Below are positions 1-7,652 of a stretch of DNA of 64,000 nucleotides, one piece after another. Location: NCBI RefSeq assembly GCF_004569505.1, contig NZ_SPPK01000005.1, forward strand, positions 186,001-250,000. Reading direction: 5' to 3'. The stretch is from Dysgonomonas mossii (GTDB lineage Bacteria; Bacteroidota; Bacteroidia; Bacteroidales; Dysgonomonadaceae). Under the pieces are notes generated by a model, which saw only the letters and a program-made list of their open reading frames with translations, was not told the DNA's origin and searched no databases. The translations under genes and the position numbers were made by a program. The number at the start of each line of letters is the position of its first letter. Position 1 is the first letter of the stretch.

Positions 1-1577
1 GGGTTATAGTACTCACCGATGATGTATTTCGCAAACCCGAAAGTCAGGGCTTTAGTAAGTTGAATATTATTTCGCAATGGTCTTACCCCAACCGTGTCGT
101 ACAGGCAGCGATGGAGGTAGCCAAGTTGCCGCAAAATATACAATTGGTACAGCTCAACTCATTTGGTTGTGGTCCCGATTCCTTCTTTATGGACGAAACG
201 CGTGATATATTGAAGGCTGCCGGCAAAAATATAACCGTTCTTCGTATCGATGAGATAGCCAGTCCGGGCTCTATTCGTTTGCGTTTGCGCTCATTGGTAG
301 AGTCGCTCAAAGCTGTAAAGTCTTATGATTTGGTAGCAAGCGATTCATATAAAGGTTATTCCGCCCCATATAAAAAAGAAAAAGACAAAAATAAAACGGT
401 TCTTATTCCTTGGCTTTGTGATTTTATTTCGCCATTTGCCCCGGCATTGGGTGAGATTCTTGGGCTGAAGGTAGAGAATCTTCCTAAATCGAACAAGGTA
501 TCTGCTGATCTTGGTTTGATGTATGGAAACAATGAAGTGTGCTATCCGTCTACCCTCATTCTGGGAGATATTATCAATGCACTCCAGTCGGGGAACCATG
601 ATGCGAAAGATATTGTGCTTGCCATTACACAGACAGGGGGGCAATGCCGTGCTACAAACTATATAGCACAGATCAAGACCGGGTTGCAAAATGCAGGATT
701 TAATGATATTCCTGTAATAGCACTCAGCTCGGGAGAAACGTATCAGAATGACGAGAGTGAATTTACGTTGGAATGGAAAAAAATAGCAAAGATCGCAGTT
801 CCAATTGTATTGTATGGCGATGGTCTGCAACAGATGCATAGTGCTATTTCTGTGCGTGAAAAAAAGGAAGGAGCGTCGCAGCAGATATTTGATTTCTATA
901 TAGAACGAGGGATTGATGCTGTTCGGGCAAAGGATGCGAAAACATTGTATAGATTACTGAAAGAGGCTGCTGAGGATTTTAATAATGTGCCTATCTACGA
1001 TAAAGAATATTCTAAAGTGGGGCTTATTGGAGAAATATTTGTGAAGTACAACAATTATGCACAGTCAAATATATCCGAATGGTTACGGTCTCGTAATGTA
1101 GAAGTTTCTACTCCTCCATTGTTAGATTTCCTTATGCAGTTTTTTGTCAACAGTAAGGTGAATGTAGAAAATGGGCTTAGTGAAGAAACAATTTTTTCGA
1201 AGACTCTAAAACCCCTTATTTGGTGGTATATAAATAGTAAGGTGAAAAGGTCGGAGAAGATATTGAGCAAGTTTAAATTTTACGAGCCCTCAGAATCTAT
1301 CTATGCGAAAGCGGAAGCAGCTTCGGAAGTATTAGACCTCTCCAATCAGTTTGGGGAAGGTTGGCTTATCCCGGGAGAAATTGCTCATTATGCCCGTAAG
1401 GGTGTAAACAAAGTTGTTTGTTTACAGCCATTCGGATGTATTGCAAATCATATTGTAGCCAAGGGGGTAGAAAAGCGGATTAAGGAAATATATCCGAATA
1501 TGAATATTTTGTATCTGGATATCGATGGGGGTATTGCAGAGGTGAACTTGCAAAATCGCCTGCATTTTATGATATGA
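1..1577 (+). CDS. 2-hydroxyacyl-CoA dehydratase activase-type protein, C-terminal part (5' truncated by window edge)
   Basis: The reading frame is open to the left edge (frame starting at base 3), so the TTG at base 60 is internal and the true start lies outside the window. About 520 residues are visible. They resemble the C-terminal region of the very large (roughly 1400-residue) acyl-CoA dehydratase activase-related proteins of Bacteroidales, which carry an N-terminal BadF/HgdC-type ATPase and C-terminal DUF2229/HgdB-like regions. Support comes from an SSGETYQ-like segment, GEIFVKYN near residue 322, the segment CLQPFGCIANHIVAKG with two cysteines, and the closing pattern YLDIDGG...NRLHFMI typical of the family end. 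The cysteines may bind an iron-sulfur cluster (inference). The physiological substrate is unknown. A strong hairpin terminator follows the stop codon. Family assignment is fairly secure; function is not. Confidence 0.8.
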   Translation, partial: VIVLTDDVFRKPESQGFSKLNIISQWSYPNRVVQAAMEVAKLPQNIQLVQLNSFGCGPDSFFMDETRDILKAAGKNITVLRIDEIASPGSIRLRLRSLVESLKAVKSYDLVASDSYKGYSAPYKKEKDKNKTVLIPWLCDFISPFAPALGEILGLKVENLPKSNKVSADLGLMYGNNEVCYPSTLILGDIINALQSGNHDAKDIVLAITQTGGQCRATNYIAQIKTGLQNAGFNDIPVIALSSGETYQNDESEFTLEWKKIAKIAVPIVLYGDGLQQMHSAISVREKKEGASQQIFDFYIERGIDAVRAKDAKTLYRLLKEAAEDFNNVPIYDKEYSKVGLIGEIFVKYNNYAQSNISEWLRSRNVEVSTPPLLDFLMQFFVNSKVNVENGLSEETIFSKTLKPLIWWYINSKVKRSEKILSKFKFYEPSESIYAKAEAASEVLDLSNQFGEGWLIPGEIAHYARKGVNKVVCLQPFGCIANHIVAKGVEKRIKEIYPNMNILYLDIDGGIAEVNLQNRLHFMI

Positions 1578-1614
1578 TGATCAGTTGTCTCACAGCTTCG
1601 TAAATTCATATATG

Positions 1615-1673
1615 TTGTTTCTGAACGGAGAAAATAGTTCTAGACCTTAAAATTTTTCTCTATTCAGAAACAA
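1615..1673 (+). terminator. Intrinsic terminator after the activase gene
   Basis: Two 20-base arms (1615-1634 and 1654-1673) pair with only two mismatched positions. The gene ends 37 bases upstream. Confidence 0.8.
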
Positions 1674-1748
1674 TATTTTAGTATGCTATTTTGTCCAATA
1701 TCAAAATTATAACTGTAGCAAGTACCTATAATTAAAAAAATAAAAACT

Positions 1749-1756
1749 TATATTTG
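1749..1756 (+). promoter_or_regulatory. Bacteroidetes -7 box for the GT39 gene
   Basis: TATATTTG matches the TAnnTTTG consensus and lies 25 bases before the ATG at 1782. No clear -33 TTG is seen at the usual distance. Confidence 0.55.
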
Positions 1757-1781
1757 CAGAAATATTCAGTCATAACTATCT

Positions 1782-3551
1782 ATGAAGAAATCCCATTTTC
1801 TGCAAACATTATACTTGCAAAAACCTCTCTTCCTGATTCTTCTTATAGCGACCTTATCTACTCTTCCTTGGATAGGATTAGGAGATTTTTATACCAAGGG
1901 CGAGCCTCGTGAGGCTGCATTGGCCGTATCGATGATCGAGAAAGGAGAGTGGGTTATTCCTTCCAGTTATGCAGATGAATTTGCATATAAACCGCCATTT
2001 AATCACTGGCTTATAGCCGGATTTTCTTTAGCTCTGACGCATGGCGAAGTTACTCCTTTTACATCGCGTCTGCCATCTACAATTGCATTTATTGCTATGA
2101 TTGGGGTCTGCTTTATGTTTTTTGCTCGTCGCAGACCTGTTATAGAGGCTTTTGCTTCGTGTCTTATCCTGATTACCTGCTTCGAAATACACAGGGCTGC
2201 CATGACTACTCGGGTAGATATGGTACTTACGTTTCTCCTCGTGGCAGCGATTATTCAAATGTATGCTTGGTATCAAAAGCGGCGGGTGTATCAACTTATT
2301 TCCATCTGGCTGCTTCTTAGTATGGCTACCCTCACCAAGGGGCCTATAGGGGTCTTACTGCCATGCATGATATTCGGCGTGTTTTTGTTGTTCCAAAAAG
2401 AAAACTTTTTCAAAGCAACAGTAAAATGTATTTTGATTGCACTTCCTGCGTTTATTATACCTCTGATTTGGTATTATGCTGCTTATAAGATAAAAGGAGA
2501 GGCATTCTTCGACCGTGTTTTCTATGAGAATTTTGGCAGATTTCTTCATCTGAAGGCTGCTGATATGGATGCAAGCTATGAGCTGGGGCATGAAGGGCCG
2601 TTTTGGATTTACATCGTATATCTGGTTTCAGGCTTTTTGCCTTGGGCTATTTTGCTTGTGATATCTCTTTTCTTCTTGAAGTATAAAAGAATGAGTGGCT
2701 CGGTAAAACAAATCATAAATAATATTGCAGGTAAAATAATGACTATGGACAAAGCGCTTTTGTATAGCCTTATAGTTATTGTTGTTTCGCTACTGTTCTA
2801 TTCTATTCCTGTGTCGAAAAGGAGCGTATATATAATGCCCGTGTATCCGTTTATAGCAATATTTATCGCTCGCTTTTTTATCTATCTTGTTGATGCAAAA
2901 CCGAAAGCGGTTCGTATTTCAACCTCTATTCTGTTAGGAATTTCAATTATCGCTCTTCTGATAATAGGACTCGCATATACACGAATTATTGATATAGAAT
3001 CTATTGCAGGACATTTTGCCAAGAGAGAGAGAACCCTTCAGGATATCAAAATCTTCTCGGACATGTTCAAGTCCCCGGGTTGGTTAGGCTTATTTGGAAT
3101 TTCGATTTTGCTATGTGCTACGATTAATAGCATTTATTTGTTACGCAAAAAAATCAATATAAAGATATTGATGGCAGGTTTTGGAATCATGTTCTCCATC
3201 AATGTTTTCATGGATTCTTATTTGCTGTCTAACTTTAAAGATACTTATTCGGCTCGCCCATTTGCTGAAATGATTTCTGAGAAATATAAGCCTGATGGAG
3301 AGATATACGTTACGAATAATCTGAGAAAGTATTTCAATCTCTATGCGTTAAATTTTTATCTACACAATAACTTTAAGAACATAGATTTAGAATCCCCAAA
3401 AGAAGGTTATTTTGTAACCTTAGAGAAATATTCAGATAGTATTCGTCAAGAATATGGAAATAAATACGAGTTTGAACTTTTAGAAAAAAGCGATAAGTTA
3501 AACGAATACAGAACCTCGATGTTATTTTATAGAATAAAATCGAGGAATTAA
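1782..3551 (+). CDS. Glycosyltransferase family 39 / ArnT-like membrane protein
   Basis: This 589-residue polytopic membrane protein has about a dozen hydrophobic segments. Its first outer loop carries the GDFYTKGEPREA sequence, equivalent to the acidic motif of PMT/ArnT-type enzymes, and a KPPFNHWL motif follows near residue 70. Members move a sugar from a polyprenyl-phosphate carrier to an acceptor on the outer face of the inner membrane (lipid A, protein or glycan). The weakly conserved 150-residue C-terminus looks periplasmic. A GtrA-family gene follows after 28 bases, which fits a lipid-linked-sugar pathway. The sugar and the acceptor cannot be deduced. No GtrB-like polyprenyl-phosphate sugar synthase is adjacent. 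Confidence 0.85.
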   Translation: MKKSHFLQTLYLQKPLFLILLIATLSTLPWIGLGDFYTKGEPREAALAVSMIEKGEWVIPSSYADEFAYKPPFNHWLIAGFSLALTHGEVTPFTSRLPSTIAFIAMIGVCFMFFARRRPVIEAFASCLILITCFEIHRAAMTTRVDMVLTFLLVAAIIQMYAWYQKRRVYQLISIWLLLSMATLTKGPIGVLLPCMIFGVFLLFQKENFFKATVKCILIALPAFIIPLIWYYAAYKIKGEAFFDRVFYENFGRFLHLKAADMDASYELGHEGPFWIYIVYLVSGFLPWAILLVISLFFLKYKRMSGSVKQIINNIAGKIMTMDKALLYSLIVIVVSLLFYSIPVSKRSVYIMPVYPFIAIFIARFFIYLVDAKPKAVRISTSILLGISIIALLIIGLAYTRIIDIESIAGHFAKRERTLQDIKIFSDMFKSPGWLGLFGISILLCATINSIYLLRKKINIKILMAGFGIMFSINVFMDSYLLSNFKDTYSARPFAEMISEKYKPDGEIYVTNNLRKYFNLYALNFYLHNNFKNIDLESPKEGYFVTLEKYSDSIRQEYGNKYEFELLEKSDKLNEYRTSMLFYRIKSRN

Positions 3552-3579
3552 CTCAGCCTTAGCAAACGATTAGAGACAC

Positions 3580-4053
3580 ATGAAGCAACAAATTAGTAAC
3601 CTGATTAAAAGTGATTCGATAAAACAATTGATAAAATATGGTCTCGTTGGTGTGGTGGGACTTATTATTGATATGGGTGTTTACTACTTACTGGTTACTA
3701 AATATTCTGTGCATTACCCCTTTTCAAATCATATCAGTACTCTTTTAGCTGGAAGGATGTCTGTTGGGATGCTTGATATTCTTATTTCCAATATTATAAG
3801 TTCCACTCTGGCTGTGATTAATAATTTTATACTGAACAGCTATTTTACATTTAAGGTAACTGATAACAAGCTGAAGCGCTTTACTTCTTTTGCAGGTATA
3901 GCTTTGGTAGGCATGGTTATAAGCTCCATGTTGCTTACATTGTTTATTGGGGTCATGAAGATGGATGATATGTTGGCAAAAGCATTTGCTATATGTATTG
4001 TGGCTGCTATTCAATTTATAATCAATAAGTTTTTTACTTTCAAGCAAAAGTGA
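3580..4053 (+). CDS. GtrA family membrane protein
   Basis: This 157-residue protein has four hydrophobic segments and the GtrA hallmarks: KYGLVGVVGLIIDMGVYYLL at the first helix, NNFILNSYFTF in the middle, and a closing NKFFTFK. GtrA proteins are thought to flip polyprenyl-phosphate-linked glucose or related sugars across the inner membrane. A loop of about 20 residues between helices 1 and 2 is longer than usual for the family. It sits 28 bases after the GT39 gene and is probably co-transcribed, so the pair may carry out flipping and transfer of one lipid-linked sugar (inference). Confidence 0.85.
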   Translation: MKQQISNLIKSDSIKQLIKYGLVGVVGLIIDMGVYYLLVTKYSVHYPFSNHISTLLAGRMSVGMLDILISNIISSTLAVINNFILNSYFTFKVTDNKLKRFTSFAGIALVGMVISSMLLTLFIGVMKMDDMLAKAFAICIVAAIQFIINKFFTFKQK

Positions 4054-4266
4054 GGCTAGGTAAGACGTAATATTTTAACATTATAAATGCAATAATTACA
4101 CGAGCAACTAAAAACAAAATTCCATATTAATTGTTCTATTAGGAATAACGATAACCTTACTTATTTTGTATTCTAAAATTTTACAATGAACTACCGGTAA
4201 GAAGGGATATTCAGTAGTGTTTATTGTTTATTTCAGCTAGATTTTTTTTTGAATTTTTAATGTGGA

Positions 4267-5394
4267 ATGCTTAACAAAGGTATAAAAAAATATGTGTCCA
4301 ACCCGGTAATCGGGCTTTTACCATTTCTCTTATATGTAATACTTCATATAGCAAATGTGGAAGAGGGATTAGCGCTAATTATCAGTCTTTTCTCAGCTAT
4401 AGTTGGAGAGTTTCTTGTCCGTCTGTGTTGCAAAACCCGAGGCTTTAGTATTACGTTCTATATTTCAGCAATAGCTATTTTTATTACCTTGTTTATCTGG
4501 TTGCTAACTCATAAATATAGTTGGCAATTAAATACCTATCTGGTGATATGCGAAATTGTAATAATATGTCTCTTCATGCTTTTAAGAGTAAGCAAGACAT
4601 ATATTGCCACACGATTTTTTCGACATAGAAACCATCTTCAGAAGGCACTCATGAGCGAGTTTTATGGTTGTGCAACACTCGTTCAGTATGGCCTGACTTT
4701 GCATATTTTTGCCATATTATTATATCGACAGTTCTCTTTTAATTATAACTTTTTGCGCTCATCGGATATCGTTATATTCGTTGCTACGCCGGTCTTTATT
4801 ATCTCTCTGATAGGAATATATCAAACGGTGAAAGTAGGCAATTTGGTCTCTAAACTTAAACAAGAAGATTGGATTCCTATCGTTACAGAGAAAGGGGAGG
4901 TGACAGGTAAGATAGCCAAGAGCGTATCCTTGAATATGAAGAACCGATTTATGCATCCTGTTGTTCGGGTAGCTCTTATCTCAGGATCGAAAATATATTT
5001 ACAGGAACGTCCCAAGAATGATTTGCTGAACCCTTCGAAACTGGATTATCCGTTCGAGAAATATATGCTCTTTAATCATGAGATCAACCTATCGGCACGG
5101 AACAGTATAAGACGAATGCTTGGTGAAGAAACAAATATTCCTTTGAAATTTGTTCTCAAATACGTATTTGAGAATGACGATACAAAGCGTTTGAATTTCT
5201 TGTTTGTAGCCAATGTTGACGATGAGTTTAGTATAAAGAGAACCGGAAAATTGAATGGAAAGTTCTGGACTATAAAACAATTAGAGGCGGGTTTTGCCGA
5301 TGAAATCTTTAGTGAATGTTTTGAACTGGAATTTGAATACCTTAAAAATATGGTATTGCTATCTCCTGAGAATCAGGCGAGTCAATCAGTCTGA
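4267..5394 (+). CDS. Integral membrane protein with C-terminal degenerate Nudix-like domain
   Basis: Residues 14-185 contain about six hydrophobic segments. From about residue 200 the protein is soluble and reads like a Nudix fold: a strand VRVALISGSKIYLQER, then a helix ending RMLGEETNI at residues 283-291. Compared with the Nudix box core REUXEEXGU, the first Glu is Met (284) and the Gly is Asn (290), while the EE pair (287-288) remains, so hydrolase activity is doubtful. The final 60 residues fit the rest of the fold. I do not know a characterised homologue. Its stop codon is only 9 bases from the end of the convergent transporter gene. A sensor or nucleotide-binding role at the membrane is possible but is inference. 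Confidence 0.7.
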   Translation: MLNKGIKKYVSNPVIGLLPFLLYVILHIANVEEGLALIISLFSAIVGEFLVRLCCKTRGFSITFYISAIAIFITLFIWLLTHKYSWQLNTYLVICEIVIICLFMLLRVSKTYIATRFFRHRNHLQKALMSEFYGCATLVQYGLTLHIFAILLYRQFSFNYNFLRSSDIVIFVATPVFIISLIGIYQTVKVGNLVSKLKQEDWIPIVTEKGEVTGKIAKSVSLNMKNRFMHPVVRVALISGSKIYLQERPKNDLLNPSKLDYPFEKYMLFNHEINLSARNSIRRMLGEETNIPLKFVLKYVFENDDTKRLNFLFVANVDDEFSIKRTGKLNGKFWTIKQLEAGFADEIFSECFELEFEYLKNMVLLSPENQASQSV

Positions 5395-5403
5395 AAAATC
5401 TCT

Positions 5404-6294
5404 TTATAGGGTTTTTCTTTTTCTCCATACCTGATAAGAATTAACCACATTTTGCCACAGTACATAAGCTCCGGGTCCTAATGATGATATAGGATTTAGA
5501 TATGTTTGAGCCATCCAGATAGCAAGGATGGTATTTTTTTGTCCTAATCCCTGTCCTCCGGCTATCGTGTCGTTGTAATAAGTGCCTAAACGGCGTCCCA
5601 CAAGAAATTGAGCTATGCAAATAGCTAAAGCCGAGAAAGCGACCGACAGTTCTACTATAAAATTGGGACTTTCTTGGTCGATTATAAACTGTACGGTTTT
5701 TCCTGTAATAATAACCAACGCTATCGACCAAAGATAGAAAGACAATCCTTTTGCTTTCTGAATCTCATGATGTACTCTGGGTAACAACCTCTTGAGTAAG
5801 AATGCGCCAAACAGAGGAAGAAATAATAATATTGAGACTTTTTGAAATACAATCCAGAATGATTGAAGAAATGAACTAGACTCTATTTCTCCCGTATATG
5901 AAAACAGGATGGGTGCAACAATAACAATAACCATGTTGCAGAGTAAGCTATAAGCCATCAGGCTAGGGACATTCCCTCCAAGCATGCCTGTTATTACAGG
6001 CGCAGATGTGGCTGTGGGTGCTAAAACGCAAATCATAGCACCTTGAGCGACAATGGGATTGAAAGGGCGAAGTAATACGTAAACGCCAATGCTCCCCAAT
6101 ATCTGTATGGCAATAAGCCAAAAATGCAGTCGGGAAAAATGTATCTCCTTAAACGAAATGTTGCAATAGGTGATCAATAGCATTAATGCTATGAGGTAAG
6201 GGGTAAGGAACGAAAGTTCGCCCATATATTTGTGTAACAGAATGCCGGTAAGCATAGCTATAGGCATCATGTACGATTTAATCTTATTCAGCAT
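5404..6294 (-). CDS. Bile acid:sodium symporter (BASS/SBF) family transporter
   Basis: The 296-residue product has nine to ten hydrophobic segments. It has the SBF-like segments GAMICVLAPTATSAPVITGM near residue 85 and GGQGLGQKNTILAIWMAQ near residue 246. The second resembles the conserved crossover helix of BASS carriers. Such proteins import organic anions with sodium; bacterial members often carry substrates other than bile acids, and the substrate here is unknown. A TATATTTG box lies 30 bases upstream. The gene converges on the Nudix-like gene, and a weak hairpin (5393-5400 with 5410-5417) may end both transcripts. Confidence 0.85.
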   Translation of the reverse strand: MLNKIKSYMMPIAMLTGILLHKYMGELSFLTPYLIALMLLITYCNISFKEIHFSRLHFWLIAIQILGSIGVYVLLRPFNPIVAQGAMICVLAPTATSAPVITGMLGGNVPSLMAYSLLCNMVIVIVAPILFSYTGEIESSSFLQSFWIVFQKVSILLFLPLFGAFLLKRLLPRVHHEIQKAKGLSFYLWSIALVIITGKTVQFIIDQESPNFIVELSVAFSALAICIAQFLVGRRLGTYYNDTIAGGQGLGQKNTILAIWMAQTYLNPISSLGPGAYVLWQNVVNSYQVWRKRKTL

Positions 6295-6323
6295 GATTTG
6301 GCTTATTGAAGATGTAAAATTAG

Positions 6324-6331
6324 CAAATATA
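6324..6331 (-). promoter_or_regulatory. -7 box for the BASS transporter gene
   Basis: The minus strand reads TATATTTG, matching TAnnTTTG, about 30 bases upstream of the start at 6294. Confidence 0.5.
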
Positions 6332-6449
6332 TTCCCTTTGAAGCCGTAATAAAGGTAAAATCATAAAAAAAGAAAAAAAAGAAGTAAATTGAAATATTTT
6401 TAAATCTAAATCGTCTAATTAGATAAATACACTAATAAGAACATTGGAT

Positions 6450-6605
6450 ATGAAAGATGACAAGAACAAGAAGGAGAATTTGAAATACGCTCCTAAGAAA
6501 GAAATCGAAACTCTTGACAGGAAAGATAGTTCAAATGTGCAACTCGCACTTGCTATAGAAGAACTATGTTCCGATGATTTTTTGTTTGATGATGAGAAAG
6601 AGTGA
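6450..6605 (+). CDS. Possible small charged protein (51 residues)
   Basis: An ATG at 6450 opens a 51-codon frame ending in TGA at 6603-6605. The product is highly charged, with a basic N-terminal half (MKDDKNKKENLKYAPKKE) and an acidic C-terminus (CSDDFLFDDEKE). It has a short possible helix (NVQLALAIEEL), no membrane segment and one cysteine. It sits alone in the 378-bp gap between two minus-strand genes. I see no TAnnTTTG box or terminator for it. I do not recognise it. Amphipathic composition and sensible codon use argue for coding; the short length and missing promoter argue against. Confidence 0.45.
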   Translation: MKDDKNKKENLKYAPKKEIETLDRKDSSNVQLALAIEELCSDDFLFDDEKE

Positions 6606-6672
6606 TTCTTTTCGTTCACCTTATTAACTTAAAAAATGAAAGCCCCCCATGCTATTATACGGTTGAATACTA

Positions 6673-7248
6673 CTATCTTTTTAGTTCGTCTATTGCTTGT
6701 CTGAGTGCGTCCGCAGCTTTTTTTACTGTAATATTCCAATCTTCGGCGGCATTGTCGTCGGCACCATCCGAAATGTATTTAAGGCACAGGAACGGAATGT
6801 CCTCTTTTTTCGCAATATATGCCAATGGATATGCTTCCATATCCACGATATTGTAATCTGATGTATTATGGCTCACCTCGAAACTGTCTCCGGTTCCGCA
6901 GATGCCTTCTTGCAGACCGTCGACCTGGATTCCATACTTCAGAATCGGTTTTGTGTTAGAAAAAGGTGTTTCATATAACTCACAACCGAGTGTTGTTACA
7001 TTCATATCACGTTGTATAAACTGGGTGCAGCAGATTACTGCCCCTCTTTCAAAAAAATTACTGCCTGCCGATCCGAGGTTGATAATAATACTTGGTTTAT
7101 TTTGTGCTATCTGTTTTGTTAAATGATACGCTGCATTTACCTTGCCCACACCAATAAAAAGCGGACTTTCATTTACAAACTTATCTGAGGCTTCACTCTC
7201 GAGTGCAAAGACGTATAAAGGATTTTTATTTAATAGTTCTTTAATCAT
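6673..7248 (-). CDS. MTA/SAH nucleosidase-like (nucleoside phosphorylase superfamily) protein
   Basis: I take the ATG at 7248 (MIKELLNK, 191 residues). The longer frame to 7314 would run through the -7 box and a repeated element. The fold shows as LYVFALESEA at the start, INLGSAGS near residue 78, VDMEAYPLAYIAKKEDIPFL near 139 and KYISDGAD near 160. The E of VDMEA and the D of ISDGAD correspond to the substrate-ribose-binding Glu and catalytic Asp of MTA/SAH nucleosidases. The enzyme probably hydrolyses methylthioadenosine, S-adenosylhomocysteine or a related nucleoside. At 191 residues it is shorter than the roughly 230 of the classical enzyme. Futalosine hydrolase is an alternative. Confidence 0.75.
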   Translation of the reverse strand: MIKELLNKNPLYVFALESEASDKFVNESPLFIGVGKVNAAYHLTKQIAQNKPSIIINLGSAGSNFFERGAVICCTQFIQRDMNVTTLGCELYETPFSNTKPILKYGIQVDGLQEGICGTGDSFEVSHNTSDYNIVDMEAYPLAYIAKKEDIPFLCLKYISDGADDNAAEDWNITVKKAADALRQAIDELKR

Positions 7249-7266
7249 GTTATTGAATCTTGTTTG

Positions 7267-7274
7267 CAAATATA
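7267..7274 (-). promoter_or_regulatory. -7 box for the nucleosidase gene
   Basis: The minus strand reads TATATTTG 19 bases before the ATG at 7248. Its place inside the longer reading frame supports the shorter start. Confidence 0.55.
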
Positions 7275-7301
7275 AGCAATCTAAAAGAATTAGATAAAGA
7301 T

Positions 7302-7327
7302 AAAAAGGTGACAAAAGTAACAGGTTT
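7302..7327. repeat. 26-bp exact repeat, copy 1
   Basis: This is identical to 59780-59805 and starts AAAAAGGTGACAAAAGTAAC on the plus strand. It lies 54-79 bases upstream of the nucleosidase start, in the same orientation to that gene as copy 2 has to the GH92 gene. Confidence 0.75.
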
Positions 7328-7586
7328 AGTTTATATTTGATTGTAACTTTTCTCTCCCAATCATATCAACCCCTTTTATATAAGATAATTTTTTTTCATC
7401 TGCATTAACATTCTACTTTGTTGAGTAAAGATAAGAAAATATCAAATTCACATTTGTGCTAATATAAGGTAAAGTAAATAAAAATACGCTTCTACATCCC
7501 GGTTTCTATTATAATCGAATGATGGGGGAGGTGATTTTGTAACAATAATTTAACCGTCAGATATTCCATCTTATGTTAAATGAACG

Positions 7587-7594
7587 TAACTTTG
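7587..7594 (+). promoter_or_regulatory. -7 box for the calcium ATPase gene
   Basis: TAACTTTG fits TAnnTTTG, 58 bases before the ATG at 7653. No -33 TTG at the expected spacing. Confidence 0.45.
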
Positions 7595-7652
7595 TCGGTT
7601 TTGAATAACCAATAAGGTTTTAAAGACGTTAAAGATAAATAACCAATAAATA

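Larger units (their letters stand above)
7249..7652. other. 404-bp divergent intergenic region
   Basis: This separates the nucleosidase and the calcium ATPase. It holds both -7 boxes (7267-7274 minus, 7587-7594 plus), one copy of a 26-bp sequence repeated at 59780-59805, and a 12-bp direct repeat (AATAACCAATAA at 7604-7615 and 7638-7649) just before the ATPase start. No gene or structured RNA was seen. Confidence 0.6.

Noticed and set aside
345..839. 164-codon minus-strand frame within the activase gene
   Set aside because: The product has random-looking composition with many Cys/Ile/Arg and is a shadow of the conserved plus-strand protein.
7249..7314. Longer N-terminus for the nucleosidase (start at 7314)
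   Set aside because: The extension is hydrophobic and unlike the family, contains the TATATTTG box and overlaps the repeated element.
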